Shown here piece by piece: positions 54,104 through 61,907 of a stretch of DNA of 64,000 nucleotides. Source of the stretch: JAGXFP01 sp039714535. Its GTDB lineage: Bacteria; Desulfobacterota; Desulfobulbia; Desulfobulbales; JAGXFP01. Positions within the stretch are counted from its first letter, which is position 1; every line of letters starts with the position of its first letter. The DNA lies in the NCBI GenBank assembly GCA_039714535.1, contig JBDLJC010000002.1, forward strand, positions 1 through 64,000, given 5' to 3'. The notes beneath the pieces are model-generated. The model saw nothing but the letters and a program-made list of their open reading frames with translations. It was not told the origin of the DNA and searched no databases. The position numbers were made by a program, and so were the translations under genes.

Positions 54104-55546
54104 CTACTTCCATTCCAGCTCAATCGGGCAATGGTCAGAACCAAGGATGTCGGTCTTGATCGTTGAGTTCCGCACTCTCTTCCGGCTTTTCCCGTCGACG
54201 CAGAAATAATCAATCCGCCAGCCAATATTTCTGGCTCGGGCATTAAACCGGTAACTCCACCAGGTGTACTGGCCCGCTTCCTGATTGAAAATCCTGAAGG
54301 TATCGACAAAGCCGGCATCCAGGAATGAATCCAGCCAGTTGCGCTCTTCAATGGTAAAACCGGGGTTCTTTTCGTTTGATTTGGGATTTGCCAGGTCTAT
54401 TGCCTGATGGGCGACGTTTAAATCGCCGCAGATGATCACGGATTTTTTCTTAGCCAGCTGCAGGCAGAAACCCTGGATTGCTTCATCAAAGGCCAGTTTA
54501 AAGGCCAATCGCTGCAGGCCGTGCTGGGCATTGGGGAAGTAGGTGTTGATGAAATAGAAGTCTCCAAATTCCAAGGTGAGAACCCGACCCTCCCGGTCAA
54601 ATTCTTCATTACCCAGCCCGTAGATAATACTGATTGGTTCGACCCGGCTGTAGGTGCAGACCCCGGCGTAGCCTTTCTTCTCGGCCGAGTGATAATAGGC
54701 CTTGTAACCGGGCAGATTAAGGAGCTGATCCGATAACTGCTCCGGCAGGGCCTTGATCTCCTGGAGGGCCAGCAGGTCACCATCAAGCTCGTTGGCCAGA
54801 TCAATGAAGCCTTTTTTCTCAACGGCCCGCAGGCCGTTAACATTCCAGGAAATCATCTTCAGGTGGTTGTTGCCAGTTGCCTTGCGGCCCGGAATCTTGC
54901 GGGGTGTTACCCCGATTTTGGGGCAGCTGTCGTTAAGCACACACCGGTCGCAATGGGGGTGCCGGGATTTGCAGGTTCCCTGGCCAAAGGCGACCAGGAT
55001 CGAGTTGATCTTCAGCCAGTATTTCTCCGGCAGTTGCCGCCGCAGGGCCATTTCGGTGGCCAGCGGGGTGGCGGTCCGGACATAACCCCAGATATTCATG
55101 ATCCGGTGCACGTGGGTATCGACGCAGATCGCCGGTTTTTTGAAAGCGACCGCCACCACCAGGTTGGCGGTTTTCCGCCCCACCCCCGGTAATTTGCAGA
55201 GCTGTTCCACCGTCTTGGGGATTTTGCCGTTAAACTCCCGGCGCAAACACTCCGGCAGTTTGGTCAGATAGCCGGCCTTGTTTCTGAAAAAGCCCACCGG
55301 TTTGATCAGCTCCGCCAGCCGCTCTTCACTTAATCCTGCCAGACTGGCCAGGTTCGGCGCCTTCTTGAATAGCCGAGCTGAGGCCTTGGCGGTCACCTCA
55401 TCACGGGTCCGGGCCGATAGGATGGTTGCCACCAGAATCCGGTAAGGGTCGTTGGTCTGGACAGCGATGAGGTCAACCACCGGGACCTGATAGTCCCTGA
55501 CCTCTTGCGTCAGAGTTGTTATGAACTGGTCTATATCAATCGGCAT
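54104..55546 (-). CDS. Endonuclease III-exonuclease III (Nth-XthA) fusion
   Basis: 480 residues in one frame. Residues 1-212 are a complete endonuclease III: DPYRILVATILSARTRDEVT, helix-hairpin-helix LPGVGRKTANLV with catalytic Lys 125, VDTHVHR with Asp 143, and the 4Fe-4S cluster Cys 192-199-202-208 (C-X6-C-X2-C-X5-C). After a short basic linker (about 213-229), residues 231-480 are a complete ExoIII/AP endonuclease: MISWNVNGLRA, ALQEIKA (Glu 263), GDLNVAH (374-380), ARARNIGWRIDYF and SDHCPIELEW. The chain would excise oxidised pyrimidines, nick the abasic site and process the 3' end. The AP-endonuclease start (Met 231) has no ribosome-binding site, so separate translation is unlikely. Confidence 0.93.
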   Translation of the reverse strand: MPIDIDQFITTLTQEVRDYQVPVVDLIAVQTNDPYRILVATILSARTRDEVTAKASARLFKKAPNLASLAGLSEERLAELIKPVGFFRNKAGYLTKLPECLRREFNGKIPKTVEQLCKLPGVGRKTANLVVAVAFKKPAICVDTHVHRIMNIWGYVRTATPLATEMALRRQLPEKYWLKINSILVAFGQGTCKSRHPHCDRCVLNDSCPKIGVTPRKIPGRKATGNNHLKMISWNVNGLRAVEKKGFIDLANELDGDLLALQEIKALPEQLSDQLLNLPGYKAYYHSAEKKGYAGVCTYSRVEPISIIYGLGNEEFDREGRVLTLEFGDFYFINTYFPNAQHGLQRLAFKLAFDEAIQGFCLQLAKKKSVIICGDLNVAHQAIDLANPKSNEKNPGFTIEERNWLDSFLDAGFVDTFRIFNQEAGQYTWWSYRFNARARNIGWRIDYFCVDGKSRKRVRNSTIKTDILGSDHCPIELEWK

Positions 55547-55674
55547 GCTGCCTTCTCTTTGTGTTTAGCAATTAGAGTCCTGATTATGCGAACGACTGTT
55601 AACAGGAGTTCTTTAAAGAAACTATCCGGTCTCGGGCCAGAACAGCTTTGAGAATAACGGTAATGACGTTGATC

Positions 55675-55691
55675 GGCAAGCCCCGCTTGCC
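55675..55691. terminator. Short GC-rich hairpin upstream of the AGCS gene
   Basis: GGCAAGC, loop CCC, GCTTGCC form a 7-bp perfect stem followed by TTGTTTT on the plus strand. It sits in the divergent gap before the symporter gene and upstream of its likely -10 box, so it may terminate readthrough or a leader transcript. I found no glycine-riboswitch pattern. Confidence 0.4.
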
Positions 55692-55766
55692 TTGTTTTCC
55701 GGTAACATCATTTGACCGGGTAGCTCTCTACCAGACAAAGCCACTGGCGGGATGTTTTTTCTCTGT

Positions 55767-55772
55767 TATAAT
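55767..55772 (+). promoter_or_regulatory. Possible -10 box (TATAAT) for the AGCS symporter
   Basis: A consensus TATAAT stands 58 bases before ATG 55830. No good -35 box is seen at 17 bases upstream. Confidence 0.35.
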
Positions 55773-55829
55773 GCCTGACCAGTGCGTAAACCTTATTGAA
55801 TGCTTTTTAATCCTGACCCGGAGTAAACG

Positions 55830-57158
55830 ATGGAAATCTTGACCGATGTTCTGAACTATATCAACGGCATAGTCTGGGGTAAACCGATGTTGGTGCTGAT
55901 CGTCGGCGTCGGCGCTTACCTGATGCTGGGCCTGGGCTTTATGCCGATCCGCAAATTGATCTTCGGTTTCCGGATGTTGTTTAAGGGACGAAAGGAGACT
56001 GGTGAGGAGGGCGAGATCAGCCCCTTTAACGCCCTGATGACCGCCCTGTCGGCAACCATCGGCACCGGTAATATCGCCGGGGTGGCAACCGCTGTTTCGG
56101 TGGGCGGCCCCGGGGCGATCTTCTGGATGTGGATCACGGCGGTAGTCGGGATGGCCACCAAGTACGCTGAAGCGGTCTGCGCTGTCAAGTTCCGCGAGGT
56201 AGATGACAAGGGCGATCATGTCGGTGGCCCCATGTACTTCATCAAGAATGGTCTTGGCCCGAACTGGGCCTGGCTCGGTTTTCTTTTCGCACTCTTCGGC
56301 ACCGTGGCTGCCTTTGGGATCGGCAATATGGTCCAGTCCAACTCCATTGCCGCAGCCCTGCATGAAAGCTATCAAGTTCCTAAAACTCTAACCGGGATTG
56401 TGCTGGCGATACTGGTTGGGGCGGTGATCCTCGGCGGGATCAAGCGGATTGCCAATGTCGCCGGGCGGCTGGTGCCGTTTATGGCGATCTTCTATGTGGC
56501 CTGCGGTCTGGTGATAATCTTCATGAATCTCGATAAGGTCCCCGGTGCCTTCGGGGAGATTTTCTCCCAGGCCTTCACCGGCACGGCGGCGGCCGGCGGT
56601 TTTCTCGGGATGGTGATCAAGGGGGTGGCCCGCGGGGTCTTCTCGAATGAGGCAGGTCTTGGCAGCGCCCCCATCGCCCATGCGGCGGCCCGGACCGATG
56701 ATCCGGTCCGGCAGGGCGCCATCGCCATGCTCGGTACCTTTATCGATACCATCATCGTCTGCACCATAACCGGTCTGGTTATCGTGATCAGCGGCCTCTG
56801 GAGCGGGGAGCCCACCGGCGCCGCCCTGACCTCCCAGGCCTTTGAAATGGGCCTCCCCAGTATCGGCAGTCATGGGGTTGCGGTCGGCCTGACCCTCTTT
56901 GCCTTTACGACCATGCTCGGCTGGGCCTTCTACGGTGAAAAATGTCTGGAATATCTGCTGGGGACCAAGGTGATCATGCCCTACCGGATCCTCTGGGTGC
57001 TTGCGGTCTTCACCGGTACAGTTCTCAAGCTTAAATTTGTCTGGCTACTGGCCGATACCCTGAATGCCCTGATGGCAATTCCCAACCTCATCGGCCTGCT
57101 GCTCTTAAGCCCAGTGGTCTTTAAGATCACTAAAGATTATAAGTTCAAAAATTCCTGA
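55830..57158 (+). CDS. Sodium:alanine (AGCS) symporter
   Basis: 442 residues with about ten membrane segments. AGCS family features: GEISPFNALMTALSATIGTGNIAGVATAVSVGGPGAIFWMWITAVVGMATKYAE (read in parts), GPMYFIKNGLG, GVFSNEAGLGSAPIAHAAART and TTMLGWAFYGEKCLEYLLG. It imports small neutral amino acids such as alanine or glycine with sodium. GGAG precedes the ATG. It is transcribed divergently from the Nth-XthA gene. Confidence 0.93.
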   Translation: MEILTDVLNYINGIVWGKPMLVLIVGVGAYLMLGLGFMPIRKLIFGFRMLFKGRKETGEEGEISPFNALMTALSATIGTGNIAGVATAVSVGGPGAIFWMWITAVVGMATKYAEAVCAVKFREVDDKGDHVGGPMYFIKNGLGPNWAWLGFLFALFGTVAAFGIGNMVQSNSIAAALHESYQVPKTLTGIVLAILVGAVILGGIKRIANVAGRLVPFMAIFYVACGLVIIFMNLDKVPGAFGEIFSQAFTGTAAAGGFLGMVIKGVARGVFSNEAGLGSAPIAHAAARTDDPVRQGAIAMLGTFIDTIIVCTITGLVIVISGLWSGEPTGAALTSQAFEMGLPSIGSHGVAVGLTLFAFTTMLGWAFYGEKCLEYLLGTKVIMPYRILWVLAVFTGTVLKLKFVWLLADTLNALMAIPNLIGLLLLSPVVFKITKDYKFKNS

Positions 57159-57226
57159 TAATTTTCAGTTGCGATAAACCGGCCTGGTGTAGCCCCTTTT
57201 ATTTTGCCCTCAGATTGATCGTGCAT

Positions 57227-57245
57227 TATAGTGGTAATCATTATC
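57227..57245. promoter_or_regulatory. Fur-box-like site upstream of a small Cys-containing protein gene
   Basis: The 19 bases tatagtggtaatcattatc match 16 of 19 positions of the classical Fur box (GATAATGATAATCATTATC). The right half is perfect. It lies 22 bases before the start at 57268, where it would cover a promoter. Confidence 0.6.
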
Positions 57246-57267
57246 AATAAAATACGGAGTTGAATCA

Positions 57268-57711
57268 ATGTGTGTCGCGGTTTTTAAAAAATGTGAGTGT
57301 GGAGCCAATACCGTCCAATTTCATCTGCGGGACAATCTGTTGCAACCGGAGGTGCTGACCAGACTTTTTTGCCCCTCCTGTCCCGGGGACACCGCTTTTG
57401 ACAACAAGGTCATGCTCTCTGATAATGGTTGGGTGATAGAATACGATATGATTCTGGCCAAGGGGGTTATCTCCAGGGTGAACCTTATTGATCCGGACCA
57501 GATCAGCCCGGCCTATCTCTTTGATCAAGGTTATTGCGTCTGGCTTGAAACCTATCCCGGCGAGCAGAAAGATATCAAAGAAGAGAAGGAAAAGATTCTC
57601 AAGCTGCGGGATGTCGACCAGCAGCAATATTTAAAAGAGATCATCGCCTGGAACGTCAACCGCCTTGATAGTCTTAAAAGTGACGGCTGGCGCAAGGCCC
57701 AGGCCGCTTAG
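57268..57711 (+). CDS. Small hypothetical protein with N-terminal zinc-ribbon-like cysteines
   Basis: 147 residues. The N-terminus has CECG and CPSC (LFCPSCPGD) about 25 residues apart, a zinc-ribbon-like pattern. The remainder is mixed helix/strand, with YDMILAKGVISRVNLIDPDQISPAYLFDQGYCVWLE (read in parts) and a highly charged helix near 115. GGAG lies before the ATG. A Fur-box-like site just upstream suggests iron-dependent control, so the cysteines may bind iron or zinc. I recognise no named family. Confidence 0.6.
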   Translation: MCVAVFKKCECGANTVQFHLRDNLLQPEVLTRLFCPSCPGDTAFDNKVMLSDNGWVIEYDMILAKGVISRVNLIDPDQISPAYLFDQGYCVWLETYPGEQKDIKEEKEKILKLRDVDQQQYLKEIIAWNVNRLDSLKSDGWRKAQAA

Positions 57712-57889
57712 TTTGATAAAAGCCCTCTTTTGGGGAAAGAGGTTGAAACGAGAAGGTCGTATCCTTAACCAGTTGCGGCCTTTTGTTATTTAGATTGGTG
57801 TTTTTTTGCTTCTATGATTTGCTGTTGTGCTATCATCAATATCATCCGGTGTAATCTGGACAACCTCAAGTGGTGAGGAGGGAAAAAAG

Positions 57890-58114
57890 ATGAACAACAT
57901 GATAGATCCGCGCAACTGTAAAAACTTCCGCATGAAAGGCATCTGCCCTAATCGAGACAAAGAGTTGCTGATCTATCTCGACAATCGGGTGATCTCTGAC
58001 ATGGGCCTTTCATTTGAACCGGAAATGTTTGATAAGGCCTTTGAATTCTGTGCAAGTTGCGCGCACTTTGCGCCATTTGCACAGGTTTATGATCAGGGCC
58101 AGACCGCCCATTAG
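57890..58114 (+). CDS. Small Cys-rich hypothetical protein
   Basis: 74 residues from ATG 57890, chosen over 57827 because GAGGAGG lies upstream. It has four cysteines: CKNFRMKGICPNRD near the N-terminus and FCASCAHFAPF near the C-terminus, giving C-x(9)-C and CxxC. A metal site is likely but not established. A hairpin-like stretch (aaggtcg ... cggcctt, about 57755-57783) precedes it and may end the previous transcript. Confidence 0.55.
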   Translation: MNNMIDPRNCKNFRMKGICPNRDKELLIYLDNRVISDMGLSFEPEMFDKAFEFCASCAHFAPFAQVYDQGQTAH

Positions 58115-58656
58115 CTATGGTTATGGCGTAGATTGTTTTCTGTTTACCGATAATTATATCGAGACGACATGCCTGCTTAAACGCCTTTGGTATCTGTGGC
58201 TTTGGCATAAATATTCTGCATCAGGATTATACCGGGCCACGCTGAACTGATCCCCCTTCCTCTCCCTGTCTGGATCTGTCTTGTAATACCTCCCCGGACG
58301 ATCAAACTTTTGGATATCCGTAGTCCACCAACAAAGTGTTTTTGTAAACTTATTTTTAAATACGGGTTAGTCTGTGTTCAAGAATAGCCAGATAGCGAGA
58401 CTCAAAATCTCCACAAGCATAGATAACAGAGATAAAACTATATGCTACCGAGAGTTGTGCCAAGCTCCCTCGGCCCAGTGGTGTTGTTGTCAACGCGGTA
58501 GCGGCGGCAACGATCTTCTGGCTGGCGACCGATTGCCCGGAATATATTAACACCACCTGTATTGATATCAATAATGGCGCTTTCCCCCGTTAAGCCCGTT
58601 TTGGCTGAGAGTATTCGGGGCGAGAGTCCGCAACAGGCTCAGATGGGACATTAATT
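58115..58656. other. Intergenic before the sigma-54 activator
   Basis: About 540 bases. No gene or RNA gene is recognised. ATG 58657 has no strong ribosome-binding site, so the promoter and leader of the activator gene are not visible here. Confidence 0.45.
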
Positions 58657-60387
58657 ATGACCACGGTTTTATTTGCTTCCAATAGTTCAAATGGTGCCTC
58701 GGTGCTGGCCGCAGCCAGTTTTAATGGCCTGGCTTCCGGTGAGGAAGTGGCGATTGCGGCTGTCCAGAAGCCGGTTGCTGAGCACCATAATCTGACAAAA
58801 ATAATGGCCGATAACGGCCTGGTTTGGCCGGAAATCGTTGAAAGCACCGAGATAGATCTTTTTGCCTACGATCTGGTGGTTTTTCTGGCCGAAGACGGCT
58901 CCAGCCATTCCTATCCTTTACTGCCGGGGATGCCGCCGGTCCTGACTTGGCGCTACGAAGGAGAAACAGCCTCCGCTGTTGAATATCGAAAGACGCTCAA
59001 GGGTTTGCAGGATCAGGTCAGTGGTCTTCTGGAACATGGTTATCTTGCCGCTTTGGTTCAGTCGCGGATGAATTCGGAAATGGTTCTCGACAATCTGCAG
59101 GAAGGTATAATTGCCCACGATCTTAACCGCCGGATCTTTTTCTTCAACAAGGCCGCCGAGCAAATCACCGGTTATCACCGAGAGCAGGTACTGGGGCAGG
59201 ACTGTCACCTGGTTTTCCCGGGAAATTTTTGTGGCGGCAAATGTTCCTTCTGCAGTAATGACTGCGCGCCGACATTGCCCGGCAAGCCGTACGCGCTGGT
59301 TTTCACAACCAGTGATGGCGAGGAGCGCCAGCTGGAGATGAGCATTACCGGCATCAATGATGCGGCTGGTAATGTGCAGGGGGTGGTTGCCTCGTTCCGG
59401 GATTTTTCCCGGGAGCTGGCGCTGGCCGAAAGGTTGGGTGAGATCGAGCAGTTTGCCGGTATTATCGGCCGTGCGCCCGAAATCCAGGAAATCTACCGGA
59501 CTATCCGGGAGCTGGCCGACAGTAAGGTGCCGGTTCTGATCAGCGGTGAATCCGGTACCGGCAAGGAGCTGGTGGCGGCGGCCATCCATAATGAGGGGAC
59601 TAGAGGCGCTAAGTTGCTGGTACCGGTCAACTGTGGAGCCCTGCCGGAGAACCTGCTCGAGAGTGAGCTATTCGGCCATGTTCGCGGCGCCTTTACCGGG
59701 GCGGTGCGTGATAAAAAAGGCCGTTTTGAACTGGCCGACGGCGGCACCATCTTCCTCGATGAGATTGGCGATATCTCCCAGGCCATGCAGGTCAAGCTGC
59801 TCAGGGTTTTACAGAACGGTACTTTTCAGCGGGTCGGCGGCGAGGAGACCATTCAGGTGGATGTCCGGGTGATCTCCGCGACCAACAAGGATCTGCGTGA
59901 GGAGATCGAGGCGGGCCGATTTCGTGAGGATCTTTTCTATCGCCTCTGCGTGGTGCCGGTGGTAATTCCGCCCCTCCGGGAGCGGCGCAGCGATATCCCT
60001 CTGCTCGCCCACCATTTTATCAAGCAGATTGCCGGAGAAGAAGGACGGGATGAACTGCGGCTTGCGCCTGAGGCGATGGATCTTCTGCTAACCTATGCCT
60101 GGCCCGGCAATATCCGGGAGTTGCAAAATGTTATCCGCTATCTGCTGGTGCGCTGTCGGGAAGATGTGGCCAGACCGCAACACCTGCCTGATAATCTGCT
60201 GGCCGGGCAAACTGCCCGCAGTACCACTGCTGCTACGGTTCGTCGAAAGAGAAAGAAGCTGACCATTGGTTCCGTTCGGCAAGCTTTGCTTGAGACCGGT
60301 GATAATCGGCTGCAGGCCGCCAAATTACTGGGGGTGGGCCGGGCCACTCTTTACCGTTTTCTAAATGCTAATCCGGTAAAGTCTTAA
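58657..60387 (+). CDS. Sigma-54-dependent activator with dead LMW-phosphatase-like N-domain and Cys-rich PAS
   Basis: 576 residues. Residues 1-~130 follow the low-molecular-weight phosphatase/ArsC fold: TVLFASNSSNGAS where the CX5R loop should be (no Cys), then AYDLVVFLAEDGS and PLLPGMPPVLTWRY. The nucleophile is missing. A PAS domain follows (about 140-255) with five cysteines, C183 and C192-C196-C199-C203 (FPGNFCGGKCSFC). The AAA+ domain (about 268-505) has Walker A GESGTGKE (297-304), the sigma-54 contact GAFTGA (344-349) and Walker B TIFLDE. A Fis-type HTH closes the protein. The phosphatase-like and PAS modules likely sense ligand or redox state. It directly precedes the palindrome region and the sigma-54 promoter of the oxygen-defence operon. 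Confidence 0.92.
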   Translation: MTTVLFASNSSNGASVLAAASFNGLASGEEVAIAAVQKPVAEHHNLTKIMADNGLVWPEIVESTEIDLFAYDLVVFLAEDGSSHSYPLLPGMPPVLTWRYEGETASAVEYRKTLKGLQDQVSGLLEHGYLAALVQSRMNSEMVLDNLQEGIIAHDLNRRIFFFNKAAEQITGYHREQVLGQDCHLVFPGNFCGGKCSFCSNDCAPTLPGKPYALVFTTSDGEERQLEMSITGINDAAGNVQGVVASFRDFSRELALAERLGEIEQFAGIIGRAPEIQEIYRTIRELADSKVPVLISGESGTGKELVAAAIHNEGTRGAKLLVPVNCGALPENLLESELFGHVRGAFTGAVRDKKGRFELADGGTIFLDEIGDISQAMQVKLLRVLQNGTFQRVGGEETIQVDVRVISATNKDLREEIEAGRFREDLFYRLCVVPVVIPPLRERRSDIPLLAHHFIKQIAGEEGRDELRLAPEAMDLLLTYAWPGNIRELQNVIRYLLVRCREDVARPQHLPDNLLAGQTARSTTAATVRRKRKKLTIGSVRQALLETGDNRLQAAKLLGVGRATLYRFLNANPVKS

Positions 60388-60554
60388 CCAAAATTCCCAC
60401 GCAATTTTGCTGGCCCAATCTTGACCTTCGAGGGCCGCCCAAAGAATGCAGGCCCAGCCCATCACACAAGTCTTTCTGTATATTCCCCTCCGTAAAACGC
60501 CATCCCTTTAAGCATCAATGTCAAGGGGGGGTGAGCCAGTCACTCTGGCGCCTT

Positions 60555-60570
60555 GTGTCTCATGAGACAC
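60555..60570. promoter_or_regulatory. 16-bp palindrome, candidate activator site 1
   Basis: gtgtctcatgagacac is a perfect palindrome containing TGTCTC/GAGACA half-sites, about 240 bases before the sigma-54 promoter, a usual distance for enhancer-type sites. Confidence 0.65.
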
Positions 60571-60574
60571 AGCT

Positions 60575-60601
60575 GTGTCTCGAGGGGGGTGGGTGAGACA
60601 C
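60575..60601. promoter_or_regulatory. Inverted repeat, candidate activator site 2
   Basis: gtgtctc and gagacac are perfect inverted half-sites with a 13-base G-rich spacer. Spacing differs from site 1 (2 bases) and site 3 (15 bases), so sites 2 and 3 are the better match to each other. Confidence 0.55.
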
Positions 60602-60669
60602 TTGTGGTGGTTTTGTCTGTGATTTACCAATTAATATCAGATGGTTATGTAGATATGCTATATGAAGAG

Positions 60670-60720
60670 CAAGTTGGCAACTGTCTCGGATTGCGTTAAA
60701 CTGAGACAGTTGCCAACTTG
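60670..60720. promoter_or_regulatory. Perfect 18-bp inverted repeat, candidate activator site 3
   Basis: caagttggcaactgtctc is repeated exactly in inverted form, separated by 15 bases (60688-60702). The inner halves are again TGTCTC/GAGACA. No T-run follows, so it is not a typical terminator. It lies about 90 bases before the -24/-12 promoter. Confidence 0.7.
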
Positions 60721-60808
60721 GGGTTAACCGGTCTGTCCCACAAAAAGCACTTCTTTAACCCCCTGTAGTTACGAACGTTATTGAGTTGGCAAAAAAGATG
60801 TTTCACAA

Positions 60809-60823
60809 TGGCATGGCTATTGC
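60809..60823 (+). promoter_or_regulatory. Sigma-54 (-24/-12) promoter
   Basis: tggcatggctattgc matches TGGCAY-N5-TTGC exactly, with GG and GC separated by the canonical 10 bases. It precedes the oxygen-defence operon and follows the three palindromes and the sigma-54 activator gene. Transcription would begin about position 60835. Confidence 0.8.
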
Positions 60824-60838
60824 CATATGATAATGGAC

Positions 60839-61051
60839 ATGAAGCGTTACAATGAATGTATTAAGAGAGTGTTGGAGCTGTCCCGGGAGATGATCATCCT
60901 GGCTGACGACGGTCAGTTGGCAGCGAAGGATGATGGTTGTCGTCTGCTCTACGGGGTCTTACAGGATTGCGCTTACAAGCTTCGCAAGCAAGCGGAGGAA
61001 GAAAAGGCAGCCCATACCCGGGCCCACAAGTGGGATGAACCTAAACTGTAA
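60839..61051 (+). CDS. Small hypothetical protein, first gene of the oxygen-defence operon
   Basis: 70 residues, mostly helical, with KRVLELSREMIILADDG and CRLLYGVLQDCAYKLRKQAEEEK. The ATG used here lies only about 4 bases after the predicted start point of the sigma-54 transcript. Two earlier in-frame ATGs (60827, 60833) would be upstream of it, so translation may be leaderless or start at an internal ATG (60887, with GGGAG close by). It resembles the helical proteins of about 65-75 residues often found beside rubredoxin/peroxiredoxin genes, but the function is unknown. Confidence 0.65.
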   Translation: MKRYNECIKRVLELSREMIILADDGQLAAKDDGCRLLYGVLQDCAYKLRKQAEEEKAAHTRAHKWDEPKL

Positions 61052-61092
61052 CAAATTTATAAAAATAGATGTTTAAATGGAGGATTGTTTAA

Positions 61093-61680
61093 ATGAGTGT
61101 TCTAGTAACAAAAAAAGCCCCTGAATTTACCGCCCAGGCCGTTATGGCCAATAACGCCATCGAAGAGCTTAGCCTCTCTTCTTATAGGGGAAAGTATGTG
61201 CTGATGTTTTTTTATCCCCTTGATTTTACCTTTGTCTGCCCCTCTGAAATCCTGGCTTTTGATCGGGCCTTGGCTGAGTTTAAAAAGAGGGACTGTGAAA
61301 TTCTCGGCGTGTCGGTCGATTCCCAGTTCTCGCATTTTGCCTGGAAAGAAACCCCTGTTAAAAAAGGCGGGATCGGCAATATTCAATTCCCACTAATCTC
61401 CGACCTTGATAAATCCATTTCAGAAGCCTACGATGTACTATTACCGGATGGCATCTCCCTGCGAGGTCTTTTCCTGATCGACAAGGAAGGGGTTGTGCGT
61501 CATCAGCTGGTTAACGACCTACCTCTGGGCCGCAATGTTGACGAGGCCATCCGGATTTTGGATGCCCTTCAGTTTACTGAAAAGTATGGCGAGGTTTGTC
61601 CGGCCAACTGGAAACCTGGCGAAGAAGCAATGAAGCCGACCGCTGAAGGTGTCGCCGAATACCTTTCAAAAAATAGCTAA
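61093..61680 (+). CDS. Typical 2-Cys peroxiredoxin (AhpC/Prx)
   Basis: 195 residues. The peroxidatic Cys is in DFTFVCPSEI, with the conserved catalytic Thr/Pro and Arg environment. The resolving Cys is in EVCPANW near the C-terminus, so it is a typical 2-Cys enzyme. It reduces hydrogen peroxide and organic peroxides. In this operon the reductant is probably rubredoxin- or thioredoxin-linked. GGAGG lies before the ATG. Confidence 0.95.
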   Translation: MSVLVTKKAPEFTAQAVMANNAIEELSLSSYRGKYVLMFFYPLDFTFVCPSEILAFDRALAEFKKRDCEILGVSVDSQFSHFAWKETPVKKGGIGNIQFPLISDLDKSISEAYDVLLPDGISLRGLFLIDKEGVVRHQLVNDLPLGRNVDEAIRILDALQFTEKYGEVCPANWKPGEEAMKPTAEGVAEYLSKNS

Positions 61681-61696
61681 GCAAAGGAGAAGACAA

Positions 61697-61852
61697 ATGG
61701 ATAAGTATGAATGCCCATGCGGTTATATTTATGATCCGGCCGAAGGTGATGCGGAAACCGGTATTGAGGCTGGGACCGCGTTTGCAGATCTTCCTGATGA
61801 TTGGGTCTGTCCGAAATGCGGTGCCGAGAAAGAAGATTTCTGGAAAGCCTGA
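61697..61852 (+). CDS. Rubredoxin with shortened first Cys motif
   Basis: 51 residues from ATG 61697, with AAGGAG upstream. The rubredoxin fold is clear: GYIYDPAEGD, FADLPDDWVCPKCGAEKEDF. The second knuckle is normal (CPKCG), but the first reads ECPCGYIY, with one residue between cysteines instead of the usual two. It should carry one mononuclear iron and feed electrons to rubrerythrin, superoxide reductase or the flavodiiron oxidase encoded further on. Confidence 0.92.
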   Translation: MDKYECPCGYIYDPAEGDAETGIEAGTAFADLPDDWVCPKCGAEKEDFWKA

Positions 61853-61907
61853 AAAGTTGTTAACGGGAGAGAGGTGAGCATCGTTTAGTAACAACGGAGG
61901 TGCTGCC

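Noticed and set aside
55547..55829. Glycine riboswitch before the AGCS symporter
   Set aside because: The conserved glycine-aptamer sequence elements are not present; only a simple hairpin is seen.
60670..60720. Rho-independent terminator for the activator gene
   Set aside because: Perfect stem but followed by gggttaacc rather than a T-run, nearly 300 bases after the stop, and its half-sites match two other palindromes.
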